Part shown: positions 8,668 to 15,315 of the stretch, piece by piece | Layout: each line of letters starts with the position of its first letter | Position numbering within the stretch: the first letter of the stretch is position 1 | Program-made: the position numbers and the translations under genes | NCBI RefSeq assembly: GCF_000429945.1 | Contig: NZ_AUCV01000027.1 | Span: 24,239 to 88,238 of the forward strand | DNA from: Desulfogranum japonicum DSM 18378 | Lineage (GTDB): Bacteria; Desulfobacterota; Desulfobulbia; Desulfobulbales; Desulfobulbaceae | Direction of reading: 5' to 3' | Length of the DNA stretch: 64,000 nucleotides | The notes under the pieces: model-generated | The model's input: the letters and a program-made list of their open reading frames with translations, nothing else | What the model was told of the DNA's origin: nothing | Databases searched by the model: none

Positions 8668-10140
8668 GTGCAGGATCCAATACAACGCTCATGGTTGCAG
8701 AAATGGTTTCTGACCCGCCCCATTCACAGTATTTTTACCTATGCCAACCTGACCATTCTTCTTCTCCTTATCGGAACTTCATTCCTCGGAGTTCGACAGT
8801 ACTTACACTACCAACGCTGTTCTTCCATGGTTTCGGAAAGCGACAGCCTCAACTTTCAATTCAATACACTTCAGCAATACCTCTCAACTGCACTCATAGA
8901 AGGCAAGAAGTTTGACCTGGATAGAATAACCAAAGAATCGCAGCAGCTGACTCGACAAGCCGGCATGTTGCAACAAAACGTTCTGGTTCCTGATTCTTTC
9001 AAGGCGTATCTCATTTCAGAACAAAAAATGACCCAACTTCTTGTGCGGCTTCATGAGATACAGGACAGTAAAAAATGGAGCCCCCAACAGATTGCCGGGG
9101 TCATCAGCCAGTTGAACGGCATGGCAGCGGACTTACAGCAATTCCGCCTGCAACTCAATGAATATACACAAAATATCATATCTGGATTACACAAGGTCAT
9201 AATTGGATTTCTGGGACTATTCGTAGGCCTGAGCTGTATGCTGCTCTTCAGTTTGAATCAAAGCATTGCTCACCCACTCCTGTCCCTGGCATACAGGGTA
9301 CACACTCAAGTTCAGGTCAATCCTCCAGAACAAAAGGAAAAGCCATCACTCACCATGCAGACCCTGTTAGATGAAACAGAACAGCTGCTGGAGCATTCAG
9401 TGCATACAGAAATTGCTTCTTCACGGCTTATTCCCAATCAGAACCAATATCTTGCCATAGCTCGGGGATCAATTTTTCTTCATGCGGAACACGCACTGAC
9501 CAATCTCACCAATGGTATTCTCAACTATACCCAGCAACTGATTGATCTGGAACCAGACATGGACGCAGATATGCAGCATACGATTCTCAAATCCCTTCGC
9601 AAAGAAGAAGAGAGGTTAGCCACATTGGTTCGCTGTCTGAGAAAGTGTACTGGAACCAACAAGGGAAAGCTTCTGCCCGTTGCCTTTACAGACTTCATTG
9701 AAAACCTGAGACTCACTGTAACCAAAACCATGGCCGCTCAGGGCGTTCAACTGTATATTCAAGCAGATCCGTTGCTCATATCCGAGTTTCCCCCCTTAAA
9801 TGGTATCAGCCTGCTCATATGCATGACACTCCTCGAAGGTGGTCGATTATGTGTACAGGATGATGCAGATCCTGAAAACAGATGGATTCGCCTCACTGTG
9901 GAAAGATCTGATCAAGGTGAGGCAATCCTGCGTTTCAGCAATGGTGCTGATGACTGGCATGCCTGCAATAATCTCGATGCAACACTGTGGCCAGACCGCA
10001 CACTCTGTAAAGCATGGATACAGGAGCAGGGGGGAACACTTTCACTGCCCACCCCTTCTGACACCAACGGGAATATAACCTTGCGATTATCCGCACTTTA
10101 TCCCAATAAGCCTACACACCAAGACCTGCGTGCAACATAA
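8668..10140 (+). CDS. Membrane sensor with degenerate histidine kinase (pseudokinase)
   Basis: 490 residues starting at GTG (GCAGGAG lies 8 nt upstream). Two membrane helices (about 22-44 and 173-196) enclose a periplasmic helical sensor region. The C-terminal half aligns with the intact kinase at base 1: …TNGILNYTQQLID matches INGIINYAQILID, and the phospho-acceptor His survives as H275 (EHALTNL). However, the HE/D-x-x-N-P motif is lost, and the N-box and the DNGxG G1 box are not recognisable. It probably cannot bind ATP or autophosphorylate. I infer a regulatory pseudokinase tied to the redox complex or its two-component system. Confidence 0.75.
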   Translation: MQDPIQRSWLQKWFLTRPIHSIFTYANLTILLLLIGTSFLGVRQYLHYQRCSSMVSESDSLNFQFNTLQQYLSTALIEGKKFDLDRITKESQQLTRQAGMLQQNVLVPDSFKAYLISEQKMTQLLVRLHEIQDSKKWSPQQIAGVISQLNGMAADLQQFRLQLNEYTQNIISGLHKVIIGFLGLFVGLSCMLLFSLNQSIAHPLLSLAYRVHTQVQVNPPEQKEKPSLTMQTLLDETEQLLEHSVHTEIASSRLIPNQNQYLAIARGSIFLHAEHALTNLTNGILNYTQQLIDLEPDMDADMQHTILKSLRKEEERLATLVRCLRKCTGTNKGKLLPVAFTDFIENLRLTVTKTMAAQGVQLYIQADPLLISEFPPLNGISLLICMTLLEGGRLCVQDDADPENRWIRLTVERSDQGEAILRFSNGADDWHACNNLDATLWPDRTLCKAWIQEQGGTLSLPTPSDTNGNITLRLSALYPNKPTHQDLRAT

Positions 10141-10239
10141 CCGCAGCATCGTGCAACACCTCTTTGCAATAATCCCACACAACTGCAGATCAACCTGTTG
10201 CACACATCACTTCTGTAGCGCAATCATTTGTCCGCAACA
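10131..10239. promoter_or_regulatory. Cluster of TGCAACA/TGTTGCA activator-like sites
   Basis: TGCAACA at 10131-10137 and 10152-10158, TGTTGCA at 10196-10202 and GCAACA at 10234-10239. These lie 80-190 bp upstream of the sigma-54 promoter at 10319 and match the core of the perfect inverted repeat at 3655-3693. Confidence 0.5.
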
Positions 10240-10318
10240 TTTGGAGTTTCACCATATTTACCTTGAAAAAACAACACATTACAGACAAAGCAGCAGCTAT
10301 CCTTTTTTGACAACAAGC

Positions 10319-10334
10319 TGGCACCATTGATGCA
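10319..10334 (+). promoter_or_regulatory. Sigma-54 promoter for the small membrane protein pair
   Basis: TGGCAC-CATTGA-TGCA, with GG (10320-10321) and GC (10332-10333) separated by 10 nt. It lies 46 nt before the ATG at 10381, which has a strong AAGGAGG ribosome binding site. Confidence 0.82.
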
Positions 10335-10380
10335 ATTATTACTGCAAAGATAATAAATGCATCAATTCAAGGAGGACACC

Positions 10381-10575
10381 ATGACTATTCAAGTTCTGAA
10401 AAAACAAGATGCAAAGGTAGATATTGGACATGAGACTTCAAAATTTTCCCTGACAATTGTCATGGCAATGGCTGCTTTAGTCAGCATATGGGCAGTTGCC
10501 TGTCTATTTGGAGGTCTTATGAGCGGAGGTGTTGGTACAATAATAAAAGGATATATCACTGCAGTTTTCGGATAA
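10381..10575 (+). CDS. Small single-span membrane protein, unrecognised
   Basis: 64 residues. The ATG at 10381 is preceded by CAAGGAGGACACC and is preferred over the upstream ATG at 10357. A charged N-terminus (to about residue 20) is followed by one membrane helix (about 22-46) and a short GGVGTIIKGY tail. I do not recognise a family. The strong ribosome binding site and sigma-54 promoter suggest high conditional expression. It is paired with the next small membrane protein and may be an accessory subunit or regulator of the nearby redox complex (inference). Confidence 0.7.
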   Translation: MTIQVLKKQDAKVDIGHETSKFSLTIVMAMAALVSIWAVACLFGGLMSGGVGTIIKGYITAVFG

Positions 10576-10630
10576 ACATCAACCCATTCATGGGACAATT
10601 ATACACTATTGTAGCAAGGAGGAATACACC

Positions 10631-10933
10631 ATGGCTAAAGTAACATCGGGAAAAACATCCAGTGGCATCATACTTGTTATCGCATCACTGGTTCTCTTTT
10701 GGGTATCTGCGGCATTCTTTGGTGCACTGCATCATTTGGATTGGCAGGTCGGAGAACTGCTGCGACAGTATATGGTTGCTACAGGTATGATCAAACCGAT
10801 GCACACCCTTGTTGACTTTTATACCCATATTAAAGGCATAGAATACCTCATCTGTGTAGCATTTTTTGTAGCCTTCCCAGTATTCGTGAAATATATCAAC
10901 CACGAAAAGAGACCAGCAAAAGTAACTGCCTAA
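10631..10933 (+). CDS. Small two-span membrane protein, unrecognised
   Basis: 100 residues starting at ATG with GCAAGGAGG upstream. Helices are predicted at about 11-33 and 68-90, with His-containing inter-helix sequence (ALHHLDW, PMHTLVDFYTHIKG) that could bind haem or metal; this is only a suggestion. It sits 55 nt behind the 64-residue protein under the same sigma-54 promoter and is followed by an excellent terminator, so the two form a bicistron. No family is recognised. Confidence 0.72.
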   Translation: MAKVTSGKTSSGIILVIASLVLFWVSAAFFGALHHLDWQVGELLRQYMVATGMIKPMHTLVDFYTHIKGIEYLICVAFFVAFPVFVKYINHEKRPAKVTA

Positions 10934-10946
10934 TCTCTCTCCCCAA

Positions 10947-10985
10947 CCCCGTTAACGAGCATGTGAGTTAACGGGGTATTTTTTC
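10947..10985 (+). terminator. Intrinsic terminator after small-protein bicistron
   Basis: A perfect 10-bp stem CCCCGTTAAC/GTTAACGGGG with a 10-nt loop, followed by TATTTTTTC. Confidence 0.9.
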
Positions 10986-11143
10986 ATCACACCAAAAACA
11001 CCGGCACAACCCGATACCTGCAATCATTTCCCCGTGTCCGCTCAAGCAAAGCCCTTTGCTGTATAGTTGCTGCCTGTCGACAAATGTACTTTTGGAGTCT
11101 CGCTCCGCCCTTACCTCACCACTTTTTGCGTCATACTCAAATT

Positions 11144-11188
11144 TTTGTAACTGATACCAGTATTGTTACCCCTGTGATCAGTTACAAA
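11144..11188. repeat. Perfect 12-bp spaced inverted repeat
   Basis: TTTGTAACTGAT (11144-11155) and ATCAGTTACAAA (11177-11188) with 21 nt between them. It could be an operator or an RNA stem. The TAACTGATCA core also occurs at 44457-44466. Confidence 0.6.
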
Positions 11189-11665
11189 TCTTTTTCTTGA
11201 AAGTAAAGGTGAGCAAAAATCCACATTTACGGCCAGACACTCGTTGACGATTTGATAAGACAACCAGACAGGACACTGGCGAACAGTATCTTGTATATCT
11301 ACTCAGCAGCCACCTTCAGGTTGCTCATATCATTCTACATGTTCCGCACAACGGATTACCAAAATAGTGTTGCGCTTGCGCCTGAAGACTTGTCACTGTG
11401 AAAAGGATACGATACCATAGCAACATGATTTCGTAGTTTGAACCCTTGAATCCGTGGCAGCTCATCCTTGCTCCCAAGGCGTTACATCCTATGATCAGAT
11501 ACAGAGCACTGTCGGTAATAAACAAAACAAACAGCCATATTTCCGCAATCAAGAATATATTTATTCAGTTTTCTGAAATATTCTTTGCAGAGCATTAGTG
11601 CCCCATGCACCATAAACAGATGGCAACCCACTGATGACACAACACTTTAACAACAACACCCCTAA

Positions 11666-11681
11666 AGGAACGTTTCTTGCA
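11666..11681 (+). promoter_or_regulatory. Sigma-54 promoter for the CPBP pair
   Basis: AGGAACG-TTTC-TTGCA: GG (11667-11668) and GC (11679-11680) are 10 nt apart, and the ACG-N4-TTGCA half is an exact consensus match. The ATG at 11727 lies 46 nt downstream. Confidence 0.82.
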
Positions 11682-11726
11682 AAGCAATAGTTTCAGAAAT
11701 ATTTCTTAACAACAATAAGGATTAGC

Positions 11727-12005
11727 ATGTCATCTCCAAAAGATAATAAACCACCTGAAATAGGGCCCTATGTATTCCCTGTAATACTTGCCACATTTGG
11801 ACTCTGGTGCATGTATGACGGCTGGTTTACCGCAGCCCCAGAAATGCAGGAGCATATCCTGTTCAACCGCATTGCTGCCGGCTGCCTCATCCCCTGGGCA
11901 ATAATTGATTTTTATCGTACCAGAAAACGCCTTGCAAAAGAGAAGGCAATCAACACCTCGGAAAGCACATCTAACCCAACAGCAGGGGATCAAACCCAAC
12001 AATGA
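11727..12005 (+). CDS. Small two-span membrane protein, unrecognised
   Basis: 92 residues with two probable membrane helices (about 13-30 and 45-62) and a polar Ser/Thr/Gln-rich tail. AATAAGGATTAGC precedes the ATG. Its stop overlaps the start of the CPBP protease gene (ATGA), so translation is coupled and the two products probably act together in the membrane. Function unknown. Confidence 0.72.
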   Translation: MSSPKDNKPPEIGPYVFPVILATFGLWCMYDGWFTAAPEMQEHILFNRIAAGCLIPWAIIDFYRTRKRLAKEKAINTSESTSNPTAGDQTQQ

Positions 12006-12688
12006 TAGAAAATTGCAGGCTCCTGCTACCCTACGTTGCCCCGTATTTTTCATATGTTTGCGTAGCTTCTCTCCTGCATGACGCACTCCCCGTTGAGCTG
12101 AATTATGTCTTGCGGATAATTCTGGCCTCAGGATTCTTATACTGGGCCTGGGATTGGTATATCCCCCTCCACGAAACAGGAAAGAAAACCACATCAGTAC
12201 TGTTTGGCCTGGCATATGGCACAGTAGGCTGTGCATTGTGGATTCTGCTACTTTCACCTTTTGTAAGCCCTGAAAATACCCCCCCCTGGAGCAACATCAG
12301 CATCATCATACGAATAGCAGCAGCAGGATTTTTGGTACCGGTGTTCGAAGAACTCATGGTACGGGGTTATGCCTTCCGCCTTGCGCTGCAGTGGGATACA
12401 TGCAGAAAAGAAAAAGTTACAGATCCACTGTACACGACTCTCCACGAACGAAGCATTAACGATGTCGCGCCTGAAGCATGGTCCTGGCCAGCAGTATGCA
12501 TTTCAACCGCTGTTTTTACGATCGGCCACGCTATTCCCGAATGGCCGGCAGCCGTTGCTTATGGGTTACTCATGTGCCACCTGATGATACAACGCAAAAA
12601 CCTGCTTTCCTGCATTATTGCTCACGCCACCACCAATATTCTTCTGGCAGGATACGTATATCTGACCGGTTCATACCACCTCTGGTGA
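12002..12688 (+). CDS. CPBP (CAAX/ABI) family intramembrane metalloprotease
   Basis: 228 residues, mostly hydrophobic. The family's three catalytic motifs are complete: EExxxR (E116, E117, R121), FxxxH (H176 in FTIGH) and HxxxN (H208, N212 in IAHATTN). These form the glutamate/metal site of CPBP proteases in the membrane. The length and the LLPYVAPY start resemble the CAAX-protease-related group often found near exosortase/EPS loci, but no exosortase is seen here. It is co-expressed from a sigma-54 promoter with a small membrane protein, which could be its partner or substrate (inference). Confidence 0.88.
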   Translation: MIENCRLLLPYVAPYFSYVCVASLLHDALPVELNYVLRIILASGFLYWAWDWYIPLHETGKKTTSVLFGLAYGTVGCALWILLLSPFVSPENTPPWSNISIIIRIAAAGFLVPVFEELMVRGYAFRLALQWDTCRKEKVTDPLYTTLHERSINDVAPEAWSWPAVCISTAVFTIGHAIPEWPAAVAYGLLMCHLMIQRKNLLSCIIAHATTNILLAGYVYLTGSYHLW

Positions 12689-12843
12689 GATACAGACACC
12701 ATCTGCATTATAACACACAGAGCTCCCGTCAATACCGCTATGCCTGACATTACGCCTGTTTTTTAGCAATTGCATGGCGCGAACACTCCCTGCAAACAGC
12801 AGGCTTTAACCTATACAAAAGCCACTAATCATCAAACATTTCT

Positions 12844-12871
12844 ATTGGACTTATAGTGTGCCTATATAGTA
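12844..12871 (+). promoter_or_regulatory. Possible sigma-70 promoter upstream of double-cubane protein gene
   Basis: TTGGAC followed after about 15-16 nt by TATAGT/TAGTAT, roughly 105 nt before the ATG at 12977. No GG-N10-GC element is found, so this gene appears to lie outside the sigma-54 group. Confidence 0.35.
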
Positions 12872-12976
12872 TATGCACCATCAATGTGAGGTTTTTACCG
12901 TCAGGAACCCACTCATTTTATCAAATCATGAGAAGGGCAGGCTGAGATCGGCTATCTTTACAAAAGGAATATACAA

Positions 12977-14254
12977 ATGGCAGAAGACTACAGAGACATG
13001 TGGACAAAACTAGGCCTTAACCTTGAAGCGCACGATGCCCTTCTCCAGATTCTGGGCCAAGCATATGCTGATATCTATGTTTCTCAAAAAGAGAGACCCG
13101 AAGGCATGGCCTACTTCGATTTTGTTATGAGCGAGGTCCACGGACTACGCATCAAGGAGCTACTTGAAGAAAAGGCCTCGGGAAGAAAAATCATAGGGTC
13201 CTACTGTGTTTTTGTCCCCGAAGAAATTGCACTTGCCGCCAATGCCACACTTGTAGGTTTATGCTCCGGGGCTGACTTTGCCCTGGAAGAAGTTGAAAGA
13301 CTCCTGCCAAGGAATACCTGCGCACTCATCAAATCATCTTTTGGTTTTAAACTCGGCAAAGTTTGCCCCTTTTTAGAAGCGGCTGACATGATTGTCGGCG
13401 AAAACACCTGTGACGGCAAAAAGAAAGCCTACGAGACCCTTGGACATCTGGTTAACAACCTGTATGTCATGGATCTACCTCAAATGAAAAGCCAGCTGGG
13501 CCGCAATTTGCTCAAGGCCGAATTCATCCGTTTCAAAGAGGCTGCGGAACAGCTTACAGGCACACCAGTGACAGCCGAATCCCTACGACAGGCCATTGAT
13601 ACTGTTAATGCCAAACGGGCTGCCCTTCATCGGTTATCTTCACTTCGCCATGCAGATCCTTCTCCGATCTCAGGCCTGGACGCCCTGCTCATCAATCAGG
13701 TCTCTTTTTACGACAATCCGGCTCGCTTTACAGAATCTGTCAATACAATGTGTGATGAACTCCAGCAACGAATTTCCGATCAGCATGGAGCGTTCCCCGC
13801 ACAGGCGCCTCGAATTTTAATTTCCGGCTGCCCCCAGGCTGTCCCCAATTGGAAACTTCCTGCACTAGTAGAAAAATCCGGAGCAGTGATAGTGGGAGAA
13901 GAATCCTGTGTAGGCGAAAGAGGGACGAGAAACCTGGTAGACAACAGCAACACAACTGTTGACGAAATGATCGAGGCCCTTGTTGACCGCTACTTCCAGG
14001 TGGATTGCGCCATATTCACCCCAAACAGGGAACGCATTGACCATATCCTGGAAATGCAGAAAGCATACAAAGCTGACGGGGTCATTCATTACGGCCTGCA
14101 ATTCTGCCAACCCTATCTCATGGAGTCCATTCCTGTAGAAAAGGCCCTGGAAGAACAAGGCATCCCATGCCTCCGCCTGGAAACCGACTATTCCATGGAA
14201 GATGCCGGGCAGCTTGAGACCAGAATCCAGGCATTTATTGAACAATTACAATAA
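12977..14254 (+). CDS. Double-cubane/2-hydroxyacyl-CoA dehydratase-type FeS protein (HgdB/BcrC/YjiM-like)
   Basis: 425 residues resembling the 2-hydroxyacyl-CoA dehydratase/benzoyl-CoA reductase D-type subunits and the free-standing double-cubane-cluster proteins. Conserved cysteines lie in GSYCVFVPEE, KVCPFLEAAD, GENTCDGKKK, SGCPQAVPNWK, GEESCVGERG and YGLQFCQPY. Family members receive very low-potential electrons from an ATP-hydrolysing activator to reduce difficult substrates. Only one such subunit is encoded, as in double-cubane proteins rather than heterodimeric dehydratases. An activator gene should follow, but only its first codons remain. Substrate unknown. Confidence 0.85.
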   Translation: MAEDYRDMWTKLGLNLEAHDALLQILGQAYADIYVSQKERPEGMAYFDFVMSEVHGLRIKELLEEKASGRKIIGSYCVFVPEEIALAANATLVGLCSGADFALEEVERLLPRNTCALIKSSFGFKLGKVCPFLEAADMIVGENTCDGKKKAYETLGHLVNNLYVMDLPQMKSQLGRNLLKAEFIRFKEAAEQLTGTPVTAESLRQAIDTVNAKRAALHRLSSLRHADPSPISGLDALLINQVSFYDNPARFTESVNTMCDELQQRISDQHGAFPAQAPRILISGCPQAVPNWKLPALVEKSGAVIVGEESCVGERGTRNLVDNSNTTVDEMIEALVDRYFQVDCAIFTPNRERIDHILEMQKAYKADGVIHYGLQFCQPYLMESIPVEKALEEQGIPCLRLETDYSMEDAGQLETRIQAFIEQLQ

Positions 14255-14270
14255 AATAAAACAGAAAAAT

Positions 14271-14339
14271 ATACGACATGCAGGTATAGACCTGGGATCA
14301 CGAAGCATTAAACTGGTTATAATCGATTCCAGGGAATAA
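14271..14339 (+). pseudogene. Remnant of HgdC/YjiL-type ATPase activator, N-terminal fragment
   Basis: Seventeen nt after the double-cubane gene, one frame reads …AGIDLGSRSIKLVIIDSRE and then stops (TAA 14337-14339). This is the N-terminal phosphate-1 motif (GIDxGSxxxK) of the BadF/BadG/BcrA/HgdC ATPase family. No ATG lies in frame, and a terminator-like hairpin follows at once. I find no further activator sequence in the following 200 bp. It looks like a deletion scar. Confidence 0.7.
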
Positions 14340-14342
14340 AGG

Positions 14343-14371
14343 CCCATGCACATGTTGCATGGGTCTTATTC
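14343..14371 (+). terminator. Terminator-like hairpin after activator remnant
   Basis: CCCATGCA-CATGT-TGCATGGG, an 8-bp perfect stem, followed by TCTTATT. Confidence 0.6.
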
Positions 14372-14554
14372 CTCCATGCACAGTCAATTCCTGATATTTT
14401 CAGCCTTGAGCTTTGCCGAAGAAAGCGAACAGGCAAGCAACTCTTACGGCCCGCACAGGGCGCGTATTTTGCATAAGCCCATACAGATAACCGATACCCT
14501 GACGTCCCTGATAGACAGTCAGCGTTTCTCTTAAAATGATCTGTTCAGGCCATC

Positions 14555-15190
14555 ATGCAAAAAAATTTACTCACCAAAATATATCGCAAGGCTGTATATA
14601 AAAAAATACAACTTCCAGTCCTCATCTACGACCAGACCAGTAAACAAAGAAAATACAGACCTTCTCAAAAATATATTATCAAACAGCTTGATAAAAAAGA
14701 CCTGGAACGGCTGGATCCCCATCTCGAAAAATACAAGAAGCCATATCAGGATTTTATAGATAGAGGTTGCGTATCTTTTGGCGCCATAAACCCGAAGGAC
14801 AACCAGGTGATAGCCCTCATGTGCTCGGCTGGTGAGGATTTTTATGACAACTATTACCTGCAATATACATTCAGGCTCCAACCCCATCAAATATATATAT
14901 TTGCAGGTGAAATCGCCCCTGCTTTTCGCCACACTGCTATTGCTATACTGACACTGAAAGCAACCTGGAATTACTGGCTTGAACAGGGAAAAACAGAAAT
15001 GCTGGTCTCCATTGAAATCAACAACGCAGCTTCACTGCGTTTCCATTTTCACGTGGGATTCAGGGAAGTTGGAAAAATAATCAAACGACACAGGTTATTT
15101 GGCATTTCATGGAATAGCGTGAGTCACTATTCAGGAGAGTTACTCTCAAAATATCATAGACCTGCAACGCAGATGCAGTCTGTATCCTGA
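14555..15190 (+). CDS. GNAT-like acetyltransferase of the exopolysaccharide locus
   Basis: 211 residues with a GNAT-like core: a central β/α region (YIFAGEIAPAFRHTAIAILTLKATWNYW) and a C-terminal VSIEINNAASLRFHFHVGFREVG, typical of the N-acetyltransferase 'N..S...y.k.GF' end. The basic, Tyr/Lys-rich N-terminus is not recognised. It lies convergent to the large minus-strand polysaccharide operon. A role in acylating a sugar precursor or protein of that pathway is plausible but unproven. Confidence 0.65.
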   Translation: MQKNLLTKIYRKAVYKKIQLPVLIYDQTSKQRKYRPSQKYIIKQLDKKDLERLDPHLEKYKKPYQDFIDRGCVSFGAINPKDNQVIALMCSAGEDFYDNYYLQYTFRLQPHQIYIFAGEIAPAFRHTAIAILTLKATWNYWLEQGKTEMLVSIEINNAASLRFHFHVGFREVGKIIKRHRLFGISWNSVSHYSGELLSKYHRPATQMQSVS

Positions 15191-15315
15191 TCTGCATTGC
15201 TCATGACCTTGTTTGAACAAGTGTATAACGACATGAAAGGATGGCGTTTACCAGCCCCGGGAAAAAATCACCACGTGGCCAGTACCCCTCATAATAGTCA
15301 AGGCTATCGCCTCAG

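Larger units (their letters stand above)
10986..11726. other. 741-bp gap before CPBP operon
   Basis: No gene is credible here; a 75-codon minus-strand frame at 11325-11552 has no ribosome binding site or family resemblance. The stretch contains a 12-bp inverted repeat (11144-11188) and a sigma-54 promoter at its end. Confidence 0.5.

Noticed and set aside
11325..11552. 75-codon minus-strand frame
   Set aside because: No ribosome binding site, no recognisable family and unlike its neighbours in composition. Probably chance.
12002..12688. Exosortase or exosortase-associated system
   Set aside because: The motifs are those of CPBP proteases. I found no exosortase and no PEP-CTERM-type C-termini in the window.
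12843..12861. Sigma-54 promoter before the double-cubane gene
   Set aside because: TTGGACTTATAGTGTGC has 11 nt between GG and GC.
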